A program made the translations under genes and the position numbers. A stretch of DNA of 64,000 nucleotides from Niebla homalea. Its lineage: Eukaryota; Ascomycota; Lecanoromycetes; Lecanorales; Ramalinaceae. The notes below the pieces were generated by a model. The model was not told where the DNA came from. It ran no database searches and was given only the letters and a program-made list of their open reading frames with translations. The DNA lies in contig JAHGAU010000015.1 of the NCBI GenBank assembly GCA_019925105.1, positions 248,001-312,000 of the forward strand. The letters are read 5' to 3'. Positions 47,199 to 59,087 of this stretch are shown one piece after another; the first letter of the stretch is position 1, and every line of letters starts with the position of its first letter.

Positions 47199-47900
47199 AT
47201 TTTGACCCCTCCTCAAAATTACTTCTCGTCCTATCTGCCTTCTTTTGCAAGCTGAATCCAGAGTCCATGAAAATGTATTGCACACAAGCAGTATACGACA
47301 TGATATTGTATCTGTCTGTACAGGCCATTCAAATCATATGCGCCCTTATCATCAGTCAATATAGCCCATCTCGTTCCCCGAAGGCCACACAGCTGTACGA
47401 TCGAACGCAACACGATTTTTTTATTCTTTTCAGAGGAATAGAGTGTGTAGTACGTCTATCCCATTCTGTTGCTCTTAGGAATCAACGTCAACTTACAATC
47501 ATTCTAGTGTAGAGACACCTTCACCAATCCCAGTCCAGCGAAGCTCTTTTTCGCCATGTTGTCCTTTGCCATGGCAGCCTTGGTTGCTCATCATACGCGA
47601 CGAGGCGACGCATACCAGAACGTGTTCTTAATAGGAGGCTTCATATCGGCGCTCGGGGTTCTGAACTTACGACATTCTCTGGGGCTTGAAATGACATTTG
47701 AGCAAGGCGTACGGACAGTCTTGCCAGCATGTCTTGTTGTCTCATCGCTTGTTAGCTTCGGTGCACACTCGATCCTACCACTCAAATCATCTGTGACACG
47801 AAGTAACAGCACAGAGTGCGAGTCGCAGCAGCTCCGCGACGGGTACCGTGAAAAGAGTGACTTCCAAGACACAGAGCAGAAAAGAGAGACTGCTCTATGA
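47192..47900 (+). CDS. Small putative membrane protein
   Basis: Candidate two-exon gene: 47192-47449 and 47508-47900 (58-base intron, donor GTACGT, CTTAC branch, CTAG acceptor, phase 0), 216 residues. No family recognised. Several hydrophobic stretches suggest two to four membrane segments (ILYLSVQAIQIICALII; KLFFAMLSFAMAALVA; NVFLIGGFISALGVL; VLPACLVVSSLVSFGAHSIL), and the second exon has a consistent, protein-like composition. The ATG at 47192 lies inside the last minisatellite unit and exists only because that unit reads GATGCAAG where others read GATACAAG. The true 5' end may therefore have been lost to, or replaced by, the repeat. Could also be a gene remnant. Confidence 0.42.
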
Positions 47901-48795
47901 GCTGGACGACGATACAGTGGAAATCGGACGTGTCAGTTGCGTGATCGCCGAAGCGAGTGACATTGGAAGTGAATTTGCGTGAACAACACAGCGGACGTGC
48001 GTTAAGCTTTTGGATCGAGAATGTCTGTCTACTGGCTTCACCCGCAGCGACTGGCCAACAGTGTTCGACCAGCCGGACGTCGAGTGCTTTCAATTCACCC
48101 AGTCTGCTGCTGAGGGCTAAGTGTCGACATCTTGAACAGGCAAGCGAGAAAAGAATACTCTCGGGCTTGATGATCAAAAGATTGAAATTGAGGTGCACTG
48201 AATATGTCTGATATGCTGCGAGTACTGCCTCGCTTATAAGGACGACACGTTCGGACGACCGGGCGGAAGAACTCAATCTAATCGTCCCACCTTTCGCCTA
48301 CAAGGAGGAGAGCATTTCGACCAGGTTTGCAACCAAAATATATCTTAGGGCGATGAGGTACAAGAGATCATGGAAATGATTTGGGTTTGGTCAGGATTTG
48401 GATCAGTCGCACGAAAGCTGGCTTAGGAATCATCGGATCCTCCACATCTCACAGATCACATAATAATATGGCTGTAGTCCATTAACATAATGTCTGCAGT
48501 CAAGATTGCCTTTACGGACTGTAGAAATTGAAACGACATGCACTAGGGCCACCCCCTGTTAAGTGCGTGCCACAGCGATGGGTCGGGGGCTAATGAAAGT
48601 AGAACGGCGCGCAAAGTAAGAATTGTATCATTTCTCAGCCTCGCCTCACTCCATCCTTGGCCCCTTCCCAATCCAAACACCATCCACAAAGGATGGCAGC
48701 ATTTGACGACCACTGTAAACCGTATCGCCACTCTCCAACCATCCCCTGAACTTCCTCAAAAACCCAGCATTCTAGACAAAGGCATAACTTACATC
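47901..48795. other. Intergenic
   Basis: About 900 bases with no supported gene; presumed promoter of the glycosyltransferase-like gene at its right end. Confidence 0.6.
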
Positions 48796-50357
48796 ATGCC
48801 CCGCGCCCGCCGCCTCTTCCTCCTCCTCCTAACCCTCCCCGTCCTCACCCTCCTCACCCTCCTCACCCTCCGCACCGCCCCCTTGCCCCCAGATATCGAA
48901 TCCGAGCTCTCACCCAAAGTCCGCGGCGAACCCTTCGGCTACGACCCCAAAGCCCCCCAAAACCCCTCCGCAAACCCCCTCCGCCTGACAAACCCCCCCC
49001 AATCGTCGACAACTTCCCGCTGGCCGCGCGCGCCAAGTCCCCCAGCGACCTGCCCCCGATCCCCGAATGGAACCGCCCGCCGCGGTCACATCACAAGACA
49101 CCAACCCCGCTCTTCATCGGCTTCACGCGCAACTGGCGGCTGCTGCAGCAGACGGTGGTGTCGTACATCGTGGCGGGGTGGCCGGCCTCGGACATCTACG
49201 TGGTGGAGAACACGGGGGTGATGAAGTCGAACGCGGACGGGAAATTGACGCTGCAGAACCCGTTCTTCCTGGACCACCACCGGTTGAAGGGGGTGCTGGG
49301 CGTGAACGTGGTGGTGACGCCGACGCTGCTGACGTTTGCGCAGCTGCAGAATTTCTACGTGTGGACGGCGTTGGGGCAAGGGTGGGAGTGGTATTGGTGG
49401 GCGCATATGGATACGGTGGTGGTGAGTGATGAGGAGTGGGATCCGGTCAAGGAAAAGGAGGAGGAGGAGAAGGAGAAGGAGAAGAAGAAGGACGATGGTG
49501 GTGGTGGTGGTGATGGTGATGGCGGCAAGCATGACGGGGAGGGGGAGATGAAGAAGAAGAAAGGCGATGCGGGCTACAAGTCCTTGTATTTGCGGGCCAT
49601 CGATGCGTTGGAGGAGACCCTGGAGCCTGGGTGGGGCGACCTGGCGACGAGGTGGTTCGCGTACGATCGCCTCGCGCTGGTGAAGACGAAGACGTTTGTG
49701 GATGTCGGGGGGTGGGATACCATGATCCCGTTCTACATGACGGATTGCGATATGCATGAACGGCTGTGGATGCGTGGGTATAGGATCGAGAATGCGAAGG
49801 CGGGGCGCGTGTGGGACGTGGGGGGCACGTTGGAGGATCTGGGGGTGTTGTATCAGAGGGGGGAGATCCCGAAAGAAGAGAAGGAGGAAGACCAAAAGAA
49901 GGAGGAGAAGAGGGACGTGATACCCGATCTGGGCGACTATCTGGCGGGCAGATCGAAGAAGGAGAAAGTCGAGAAGAACTCGCCTGCATACAAGGATCTG
50001 ATCCAGAAGCTGGACGATCTCCAGCATAAGAAGAACGATAACGCTGCTGACCGCAACACGTGGCAGGCTTCCCAAAAGGGCGGGCAGGGCGAGCCCTTCT
50101 ACCGGGACTCCGATGGATTCGAAAAGGGGGTCCGGATGTGGATAGATCTCGGACGAAAAGTGTTCGAGGAGAAGTGGGGGAGGGGTCCCTGCAACATCCG
50201 AGAGGTAGGACTCAAGGAGGAGGATCAGTGGCATGTGGTGCCAGGCTGGGAGAATGAGGAGGTGCAGCGGGAGTATTGGCGGGACAAGGAGAGGGAGGCC
50301 AAGGAGAAAGAGAAAGCGGAGAAGGAGAAGGATGAGGGGGAAAAGAAGGAGGGATAG
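48796..50357 (+). CDS. Type II membrane glycosyltransferase-like protein, frame broken at a C run
   Basis: Starts MPRARRLFLLLLTLPVLTLL, a basic residue cluster followed by one membrane helix, as in Golgi type II proteins. A 1-base frame break falls at the run of eight Cs at 48993-49000: before it the frame reads NPLRLTN, after it IVDNFPLAARAKSPSDLPPI. With nine Cs the two would join into a protein of about 520 residues. The luminal part has PLFIGFTRNWRLLQQTVVSY, DIYVVENTG, TLLTFAQLQNFYVW, and YWWAHMDTVVVSDEEW, where the D in HMDT could be the metal-binding acidic motif of a GT-A fold. A Lys/Glu/Gly-rich insert follows, then WFAYDRLALVKTKTFVDVGGW and DCDMHERLWMRGYR. The C-terminus is Lys/Glu-rich. 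The donor sugar and acceptor are unknown. The long opposite-strand frame is an artefact. Confidence 0.78.
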
Positions 50358-50908
50358 ATAGCATTTGCCTAGAGATTAGGCTTTTGGGAGGGACAGCAAT
50401 TGTATTTGATCATTGATGCCGTGGATGTACCCTTTTGGCATGTCGTATATATGTATAATAACGTTTCGGCACGGCGCTGTGGCGTGGATGAGACTTATTC
50501 AGCGACTTCCTTTCCGACTTCAGATATTCTGATAGATTCCGCGGGTCTGAGAAAATCAATAGAGATCATCCCAGAACGTAATGCAAGAGATTGAACGCAC
50601 CCAATTTGCATAGATGGTGTGATGAAGGTTTCTGATCCATGATATCAAGGGCCTTTATGTCCCAACTACACGTTTCCAACGTACAGAAGCAAATGATACA
50701 GTAGCACCATGTAGCTTTCGTTTGCGAGCATGCTTGCACAATTAGTTGGTGGTAAAATACATTATATCAATCCTTCAGCCAGAGACGTACAATAGGATGA
50801 TGTTCTCGTAAACAACGGGTCGTGCTTCTTGAACAGACAGCCAGTATGACCTGATATTGATTTCCACTCCGTGAGATGTTGCTTCGCTGCCCTTCGCCAT
50901 AGAGCATT
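50358..50908. other. Intergenic between convergent genes
   Basis: About 550 bases of 3' flank, A/T-rich, no gene. Confidence 0.6.
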
Positions 50909-53239
50909 TCATACAGCTCGGACCTCCCGAGTTGTGATTACTGGCATTCTGATCCCGATATCCTTTTCTAGCTGTGGTAGGTACTCAATAGCATCCAGGT
51001 ATCTGATCTCATCCGAAACTTCGCTGCTCTTCTCGCTCGCGGTCTCCAGCTCGATGATCTCCAGTACCCGCAACATCTTCTTCTTCACCTCTTCGTCGCC
51101 CCTGAGCGTCAACAGATCCCTGACAGTCAAACCATCCTTGCCGACGTGCCCAGGGTGCAGTCCGGCGAGGTCCGCGGTCCCATCCTGAACTGCTTCGAGG
51201 AAGGTAGACACAGTCTTGACATTCGCTCGACGAGCAAGGTAGTGCAGACACGTCTCACCCTTACCGTCCTGATATGCGATGTTCAAGCCGCACTGTCTTG
51301 ACTTCTGCAAAAGGATCGCCACGGAAGCGTGACCATTGCCGCTGATGCAATCGAGCAAAGGTGTAGTGCTATCGGGGGCTGTCCTGTTGGGATCGGCGCC
51401 CGCGTCTAGGAGGTATAATAACATCCTCTCGTTTGATCTGAATGCTGCGTTGCACATGGCAGTACTGCCGTGCTGATCTCTCTCATCCACGTCCACAATG
51501 GGGTAGGCAAGGAGGAGGTGGGCGTACTCGGGATCATTCTGGTAGAACGATGCCCAGTTCAGAGGGCTTTGCTGCCACTTGTTACGAGGTGTTGTCTTCG
51601 CGCCAGCCTTGAGTAGCAGTGAAAGTGCAGTGGGCCCTCCCACACTGCTGCATGCGTAGTGAAGAGGTGTATTACCATCGCTATCGGCTTGATCAAAGTT
51701 TGCACGGTACTCGAGGAGATTGGCCACGGCGTTCTGGTCATTATGTTCGGCAGCCCATGAGATTGGTGTTCGACCTTCGGCATCTGGAGTATTGATCTCT
51801 TTGGTGGGAACGAGCAGCTCATCAGAGAGCGAGCGTTTGCTATTTGTTAGCCGTAGAACGACTTTGTGTAGAGTGGTAAATTGCTTCTCTTCAAGCCATG
51901 CTTCCTCACTGAAGAGGCTTTTGAGATGCGCGGCAGACGAAGGATCAAAGGTTGGCGCGCACATCTTCTTGTGTGCGATGTCAATCGATGTTCGACGGTC
52001 GAAATCCTCTAAATCGTCTCTTGCACCTGCTTTCATTAGGAAAGCACAGAGCTCATAGTGGCCGTAGTAAGTGGCATAATGTAGAGCGGTGTAGCCGTAA
52101 TTGGATGTGACGTCGAAAGGGGATCCCAGCCCCTTGTGGAACAAATCCTGTATACCGGCGATATCGCCTTGCATGGCAAAGCAGAAGATGTCGCTGTTGC
52201 TGCTTATTATCCTGGAAGAAGTCAAGGATATCTGCGGCCCACTGGCGTAGTTACTGTAGACCATAGTGCTGAGGGCAAGGTTGGAAAGCCAGCATGGAAA
52301 GCGATAGCTGAGCTTGAAGGAAGCGTGCGTTGATCTCTTACATGCGAGCTCATCGCAAGCTGCTGTCAGCTTGGTCACGCCTTTGAGCTCGATTTCCCAG
52401 CTGCCGATCAGATTATGAGCGACGTCGGGGGTTCCAAAATTGCTGACCCGATGACAACGACAGCTGCAAGTAGAATGGGATTCTCTCAAATTTCCAGGTC
52501 TTGATATGGAGTCTCGTGAGTACATCAAAGGTGCTGACCTTCCTGGCCTATATTCTGGTAGGGAGGAAGAGGAACCGGTTGAGCCCATTTGATGAAACAT
52601 CCCATGGCTTGGCACGAGGGCCTCTGTCGGCGTAGCTGCCATTTCGACAATTGGCTGATCAGTGCTCACTTTTCGAAAGGTGGCAGCAAGACTGCGGAGC
52701 TCGACCAGCACTGAGCAGGAGTCGAAGCTAAGATCAATGTCAGCAACAGCCAGTCTTCAGGAGCAATGGACCTACAGGCTCAAGGAGGCTAAATGGTTTC
52801 CAATATCGAGCCTTATCACTTTCATCCGACGCCGAAAGATCTTGATTCTCTTCCGGTCTTTCAACCAGCGAAATCGAGTCAATAAGTCCAGCGTTGGTGC
52901 AGTCACAGGCAGATTCCCGTCCTCTTCCCCAGGAATGCTATGCTGATTGCTGAACGTGATACCGCAATGGTCCGCGATAGATGTGAGGATGTCTCTCGCT
53001 TTACCAAGCACGATCTTGAGCTCGTTCGTGTCCTGGCGAAGTCCACCTACTTCAGCCCTCTGCTTCGTCGCTACGCAGACAGCAGCCAAAACATCGTGAA
53101 AATCCTGTAGTTCGTCTATCAAAGCTTCAATTTCATCGGGGACGTGTGATAGGTCTTTCAAAATCTCAAGGCCTTTCAAAAGTTTTAGACCAAGCTCGAC
53201 GAGTGCAACTGTACTAACCATGATGGACCAAGGGTCCAT
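50909..53239 (-). CDS. Ankyrin-repeat protein with STAND-type fungal N-terminal domain
   Basis: Exons 52776-53239 and 50909-52727 (48-base intron, GCTGAC branch, phase 2), 760 residues. The N-terminus MDPWSIMVSTVALVELGLKL and the helix LIDELQDFHDVLAAV follow the pattern of fungal N-terminal effector-type domains that start STAND (NLR-like) proteins. There is no NACHT or NB-ARC nucleotide-binding segment. A linker with ISLTSSRII follows, then about seven ankyrin repeats from about residue 365 to 660, including NYGYTALHYATYYGHYELC, GRTPISWAAEHNDQNAVANL, GNTPLHYACSSVGG, QSPLNWASF, GSTAMCNAAFRSNERMLLYL and GETCLHYLARR. The acidic C-terminus has an Ile/Leu-rich helix (KMLRVLEIIELE). A role in non-self or stress signalling is possible from domain type only. 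Confidence 0.85.
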
Positions 53240-53748
53240 CAGTGAGTAACGTCAAAATGTGCAGAAGACGATATGGACGTGCAATAGCATAGAGAGCCTG
53301 AAGATATCCCATATTGTTGGATACCCGCGCAATCTTATGGGCAAATCCTAGGCACGAGGCAGACTTGAGAGAAGAGGAAGCAAAGGATGGTGGGGGGCCA
53401 TTCTCAATGCTTATCAACAGGCCTAAGGTACTCCAATAATGGGACACCCGTGGCGCTGAACGTCCAGCCTGGTGGCGCACTTAGCCTCTTCACGCTGCAG
53501 CAAGGCTTGTCATAAATCGCATTGAGTGCCTAAAGGCTCTATTACGTTACTTCGATGATCATGAGCAGTCACCGCGGCACCAGCGGGAATATGCATTAGC
53601 CCATATTGGAAGTGTCATCCAATTCGAGCAGAGACAGCATGCACCGTCAAGCGAAATAGGTACTGTCAGAGACCATCGTAGCCGCTGCTTGTTCGATTGA
53701 AAAAGCCAAGTCTAGAACCTGCAAGTTGTGTAGCTATGATATGCAAGT
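53240..53748. other. Intergenic
   Basis: About 500 bases upstream of the ankyrin gene; nothing supported apart from its presumed promoter. Confidence 0.6.
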
Positions 53749-53962
53749 TCAAAGTTGGTTGTCGCCTCTTGGCATTCATTTTCGTTCCCAACTCCTCCAG
53801 GGATTATTAGAGCGCAATTCATCATCAAAAATATCAAGTCAGTAATGAGCAACGAGATTAGCAGCAATGTTCTGTTGAAGCTTAATGGGAGGAGCTCGTG
53901 AGAATCAGGGGGGGCATATATTGCCCACAGACTCGAATGCCAAGAGGCGACAAGCAACTTGA
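53749..53962. mobile_element. MITE-like inverted-repeat element
   Basis: A perfect 19-base inverted repeat, TTGTCGCCTCTTGGCATTC at 53759-53777 and its reverse complement at 53935-53953, extends outward with mismatches (TCAAAGTTGG against CAAGCAACTTGA) to about 28 bases per arm. The whole is about 214 bases with an A/T-rich centre and no transposase, as expected for a non-autonomous DNA transposon. A clear target-site duplication is not visible. Further weak pairing inside (CTCCTCC with GGAGGAG) would allow a longer hairpin. Confidence 0.6.
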
Positions 53963-54244
53963 AAGCCGTAATTACTCTGCTTCATCCTAGATACCCATCG
54001 AGGCTATCGCACTGCACAACATGATGAGATGGTATCAAGCTCGGTCAGACTGTTCGCACATCTTCAGGTTACTTGACATCCTGATGCTTGCGAAACTGGG
54101 TGGATTAGAGATTGTAGCAAACACTTTTGAGCTTCTGTAAAGAGATCGATATCGCAACTTAGTGCAAATCACAAAGCTGGACTTGGCCGGCCTCTTGGAG
54201 ATTTTCATTATTCGCGCTGTCTGGCCAGATTGGGCACTTGACAT

Positions 54245-57200
54245 TTACACATCCTCCTCCTCATCATCCCATCCACCTTCTTCCAACAGTCTCTCCCTCA
54301 CCCGCTCCCTGACCTCTTTCATCTCATCCCCGAGAGCATCGCCCCACTGGCCCTCCAGCAGCCCAACCTTTTCCTTCAGATCTTCCGTCAGCCGCGTTTC
54401 TTCCCGCACCAAGTGCCTCTCAACCTCTTCTTCACTAACGTCGGTAGTGTTGGCTTGGACTTTACAACGGGCACTCAAGGCACAAGATCGGATCTCGTGT
54501 AGTAGACAAAGAAGGTTGGTCTGCGACTCGATGAATTGATACGTCGATTTTTCAGCATGGCCCAAAAGGCTGTAGAGGTATTGTAGCGGATGGTCGTAGT
54601 AGGCCGGGTTCTCATCGTATTCGTCCGGAGGTATGCGGATATCGAAGCTACGACCTCTGGCACTGGAGGATGAGAGGTCAGAGGGCACTTTATGCAGGAT
54701 ATCACGCAGGCTGGGTGCGATTTCCCAAAAGGCATCCAATTGCACTTCCACCCCGCGGGCGACGTTCCGCTCGATCACACTGAGAAAGGCGTTCGCTCGC
54801 TCGGAAACAGACTTTTCAAAAGTTCGCCGAAGGTCGAGCGCATCCTGAGCGAAGAAGTTCTCGGCATCTGCGTGTTTATCTGGGTTGTTTTGTTGGCGGT
54901 AGGGGAGGAGGACCATAGCTCGATATTTACTATTGCGCTCGCTGGAAAGGTCGTACGACTGTCGGTGAAGGGCTTCGCGGGCTTCGAAGAGCCATTTGAG
55001 TTGGGACAACTTTTCGAGAAGCTCGGGTTGCTCATCGCCTTCTTCTTGCGGAAGGTTAGGGCTATGCTTTTGCGCGGTAGAGAATAGGTGCGAGGACAAT
55101 TGCTCCAGAGAAGAGTTTGCGAGGGAGATACGTCCCTCGAAAAGAGCGTGGAGAGGAGAGACAGCAATATCTTTAAAGAGCTCAAAGTCGGCTTCAGCTA
55201 GGTCGCGATCTGATTTCTCAATCTTTGACTGAAGATCGGCCTCGAGCTGGTCGTATTCTGATTGATCAATCTCGCCGTGCTCAATGCGGAATTGCACGTC
55301 TTGTTGATTTAAGGAGCGCTGATGCTGACACCACGATTCTGCCCGCTTCCGCTTGCCGAGCAACTCTGTTTGGAACCTGCTGCGCATGGTCTCTGCTTCT
55401 TCTTTGTCTTGGATCTGTCGAACTACAGCTCTTATGTCAGCCAATTCAGGATGGCTATTGTTTAACGCAGGGTGATGTCTTGGATAAGGTGGCGGCAGTG
55501 TGACGAGACGTGATATGTCCAGAGCTCTGACATCCGGAGTAAATGGGGGCGCCGACGAAGGTGTTCCAATTTTTGGACGTGGCGGCGGGGGAACAAAAGA
55601 TGTCTCTTGCTCATGCCATCCACCTTTTTCAGGAGGATATTCGCAGGGCCCACATGGAGCTGGCTGGCTGGTTTCTCCCTTTTGCCACTGCATCTTGCCA
55701 GACGTCGATTCTCGAGACTCGAAAAATGCGGCTTCCTTTGGCACACCCATATACTTGGACTCTCGCTTGCTTCTCCCAAGCACATTGAAGCCATCATTGA
55801 CGGCTGACTCCCCGTAGGACAGATCTGCCCACCATCGGCTCGGTGCTCGCCCTCTCGAATTCTCTTCATCATCTTGGCCTGTGGCAATACTCATACTTGC
55901 GATAGGTGATAAAGAAGGAACGAACTCTTTCATTACTCCACTTGTAGGGCGAGGAGCGCTGCTGTTGGAAGTTGCGCTACTGGGTGATTCGTACTGCCGG
56001 CTCAGGAATGATCCCCCCTCTTGCGAAGACGAATCAATTACAGCACTCGAGGAACTTGTCCGTCTCGAAGAGGCCTCTGGTGGATGCCCTTCACGACTGA
56101 TCGAATCGCGCTCACCAACATAGTCGAACTTGAAGAGATCTTGACTCAGCTCCGCGGTATCAAGCTCCTCGGCCTCAAAGACCTGAGCATACTGCTCTCT
56201 CCGAATCTTGGATTCAGCGACCATGAATTGGACAAACAATTCTAGTCTTGCAGAATCATCCTCTGCTGCAGCTTCCCGTTCGACGAACTTCCGATGTCGC
56301 TCCATAGCACGCTCGGCAAAAGCTCGTGGGCTTTCCGGCCCAAGCAAGTCGGAAACAGGCCGCTGCTTTTCGGAGGTGGAGGGTATGAGTGGAACAGGAA
56401 GAGAGTCATCTATGTTAGGAGTATGCAATATGTGAGAAACTGGACGTTGATCGTGGCCTAACGGCATCATAAGGGAGAGCTTCTGAGACATCCTATTTGA
56501 ATTCCTTGCGTTTGCTTGCGTACTACTTGGACGAGGGTTGTTCTCCCTTGCAGAAGCAGGCGGGGTGGGGGTTGAGTCTTCTGTAAAGTCTTCGGTCTTG
56601 AGTTGGTATGGTCCTGATGTTGCGGGATCAAAGGAGACGGCTTTCCCAGAGTGGGCTCTTGGGCCAGCACTTCCTAGGGTTTCATCAAGGCTCCGAAGGG
56701 CACGACCGCTGTCTGGTGTCTTTCTCGTAGCTATATCTCGTCGATTGTAGTCCCCAAGTGTATTGTTTGTCAGATTCAAATTGGACGGCTTGACCTCGAC
56801 AAAATCATCTTCCCATGGGGCAACGACATCATCAGCATCAACTGCTGAGATGTCTCCAGCTCGTTCCCTGCCATGTTTGCTTTCGCTCCGTCGTTCTCGC
56901 AACCCCAGTGCACTTCTGTTCCTCACGGCAGGAGTACGAGCGAGGCCGCCGGCAGATGAATCACGTTGTCTCTGGATCGGGGTCGCTCCTGTTCCGGTCA
57001 TTGGATCCCCATAATCTGACCGCCGTTGCCGGAGGATGCTTCCCGTATCGATGTGCAAAGGTACCGGCCCGATAGACCGTTCGCGAGGACGAGGCTCCGG
57101 TGTCGCGGAATCTTCTCGCCAGTCGGCAGGAGTTGGTGGAACAGTATCGAGACTCGTGCCTTGACCTGGCGGACGTCTGGTTCGCACCGGTAACACGGGG

Positions 57201-58298
57201 CCACGGTCTGTGGACGGGCTCTCGGAGGGCCTGCTCAAGCTTTGTGTACGCGCTGCTGATGGTGGAGGGCCAGGAGGGGGTGGAGGTATAGGCATTCCGG
57301 GCTCCCATACTGCAGGAGATCGGCTAGCGGAGCGCGAGCCATCTCTAGCAAGGCTGATGTTACCAGTAGAGGCGGCCCTTCTTGACCCAGGCGGCCGCAC
57401 TGTGGGGCTCGTGAGGCTTGCCTCTGGCTCTTGTGAGAGGATTCGCCCGGTGTTGATTCGCAGCGTATCAATTGACGTGCTTGGGGAGGCCGCTGTTGTG
57501 CCTCTTCTTGACGTGAGTGAGGACAGTATTCTTCCCGCGTGTTCTTTGGATGCAGATCTTAATCTCGACCCTGAGGTAGGGGGCGGAGGAGGGAAGACAG
57601 GAGAAGAGTTGAGATTCGGAGATTGATTGGCGGACGAAGAATTCTGGGACGAGACATTCCTTCCAGTCGGGTGCCTTAGCAAAAAGTCAGGCGACAGTGT
57701 ATTGGCTGAGGTGAGTGGTGTGTTGTATCTCGAGGCATCAGTATCGGGAGAGGTTGTGTCTGATGGGGATATGGTATCAGAAGCGAGTCTTGGAGATTCT
57801 TGTGACCCCGGTGCTCTTCGAGGAGAGTATGGGGGAGGAGGGGAAGCAACAGGCTCTATATACCAGGGTCAATTGGGACGTAATCTTAGCAGACAATATG
57901 CATGATCTACCATCGGGGCCCACTGGACGTGGTGCAAAGGCAGGCTGCGTTCTGTAATTCTGCGGGAATTGAATTGATGACTGAGGCGAAGTGCTGCTCA
58001 CAGGACCCCATTGTTGAGGGTTGTATGCAGTAGGATGGACCGGAGTATGGCGAAAGGAGGCTCCCCTCATGGCGTCTGCTGGCGAATTGGGATAGGCAGA
58101 TTGAGGATGAGCTGAGAAGGGAGTGCTCAAGGCATTGGAAGACACGGGAGTTTGGAGGACATTGCCACCGACTTGATTCGCAGTCCTGGCGTTCCCCAGG
58201 CTGGTTGTAAGGAGATTCGGGGGTTGAATGGCATGCTGTCTTCGGCGAGCAGGAGGGGAGGTAGGGAGGATGACGGGCGGATTGTTGGTGTTATTCAT
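54245..58298 (-). CDS. Large uncharacterised coiled-coil protein conserved in character
   Basis: Exons 57911-58298 and 54245-57855 (55-base intron, phase 1), 1332 residues. The junction restores RPVGPDEPVASPPPPYSPRR. I recognise no catalytic domain. The N-terminal 650 or so residues are disordered: Pro/Ser/Arg-rich with polyproline (PPPPPGPPPS), a possible SH3 or profilin-binding feature. Blocks that look conserved are WEDDFVEVKPSNLNLTNNTL, then RPVSDLLGPESPRAFAERAM and LELFVQFMVAESKIRREQY. The C-terminal half is helical: a coiled coil (RVQIQDKEEAETM-like region, IEHGEIDQSEYDQLEADLQ), LKWLFEAREALHRQSYDL, an ordered region around YDHPLQYLYSLLGHAEKSTY, and a final acidic helix ending DDEEEDV. 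This arrangement suits a scaffold or cytoskeletal adaptor, which is inference only. The start at 58298 (MNNTNNPPVIL) is the first ATG in the frame. Confidence 0.82.
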
Positions 58299-59087
58299 GG
58301 TTCTAACGGAAGCACTCCTGGCTGACCGATCCACAAAGGCCTCTTCGGAGGCCTCTGTCACAGTTGGTTACGAATATAGCGTGAGACGGAATGTGCCTCG
58401 ACGAGAGTTGATGAAACGGGAAAGAGACTGTCGCAGATTCAACCACTGTCGTGCCAGAGACACCTCACGGCAGTCCGAGCTAGAGACATGGCTCTTGCAG
58501 ACAAATGGTCCATCGTCTATCGTCCAGCTCGAAAAAGAGCTCAAGAAAGACCCAAAGTGAAAGAGTAGGAGAGTGTGGCCTCGAATTAGCAGGCCACGAA
58601 TTGTCTGATTGGTGGAGGGTGGAGATAGTCACGGCTTTCTTCCACGCCCGCTCAGAGGGATGCTATTTCTTTGCATCACAATCAATGCGCTTGAGCGAAT
58701 TGAGTTGGTCAGAGAGGAGGCTTGGAGTGTCTGGGGCAGAACTTGCGATGCCAGGGGCGGGCTCTAAGCTGTCATCCACGCGATTCTCCACCAATCATGT
58801 CAGCCGTCACAACATGGGCGCTTAGAGAACCTTACAATAATAACCCTAGAGAAAATATGCAGGAGATCTCGCGCTCGACCTCCCCCTTACTACTTTTCTG
58901 TAATGCACTGACCCAATCGCGTATGGCTTACCAATAGATCACCAACCCGAAGTTACAGCATAGAATTAGAACTACGGAATGAATAGACTGAGAAAGTAGT
59001 TGGAGATTCCGACCATTAGCCTTGTTTATCTGATTTTCCTCAATTCATATCAGGTAGAAGCTAGCATAGGTTCCTTGCATCTGGACC
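58299..59087. other. Intergenic, promoter of the coiled-coil gene
   Basis: About 790 bases between two minus-strand genes; no supported gene. Confidence 0.6.

Noticed and set aside
49086..50234. 382-codon minus-strand frame
   Set aside because: Antisense to the glycosyltransferase-like gene, which has membrane anchor, ordered motifs and consistent codon use; the antisense frame is Leu/His/Arg repeats only.
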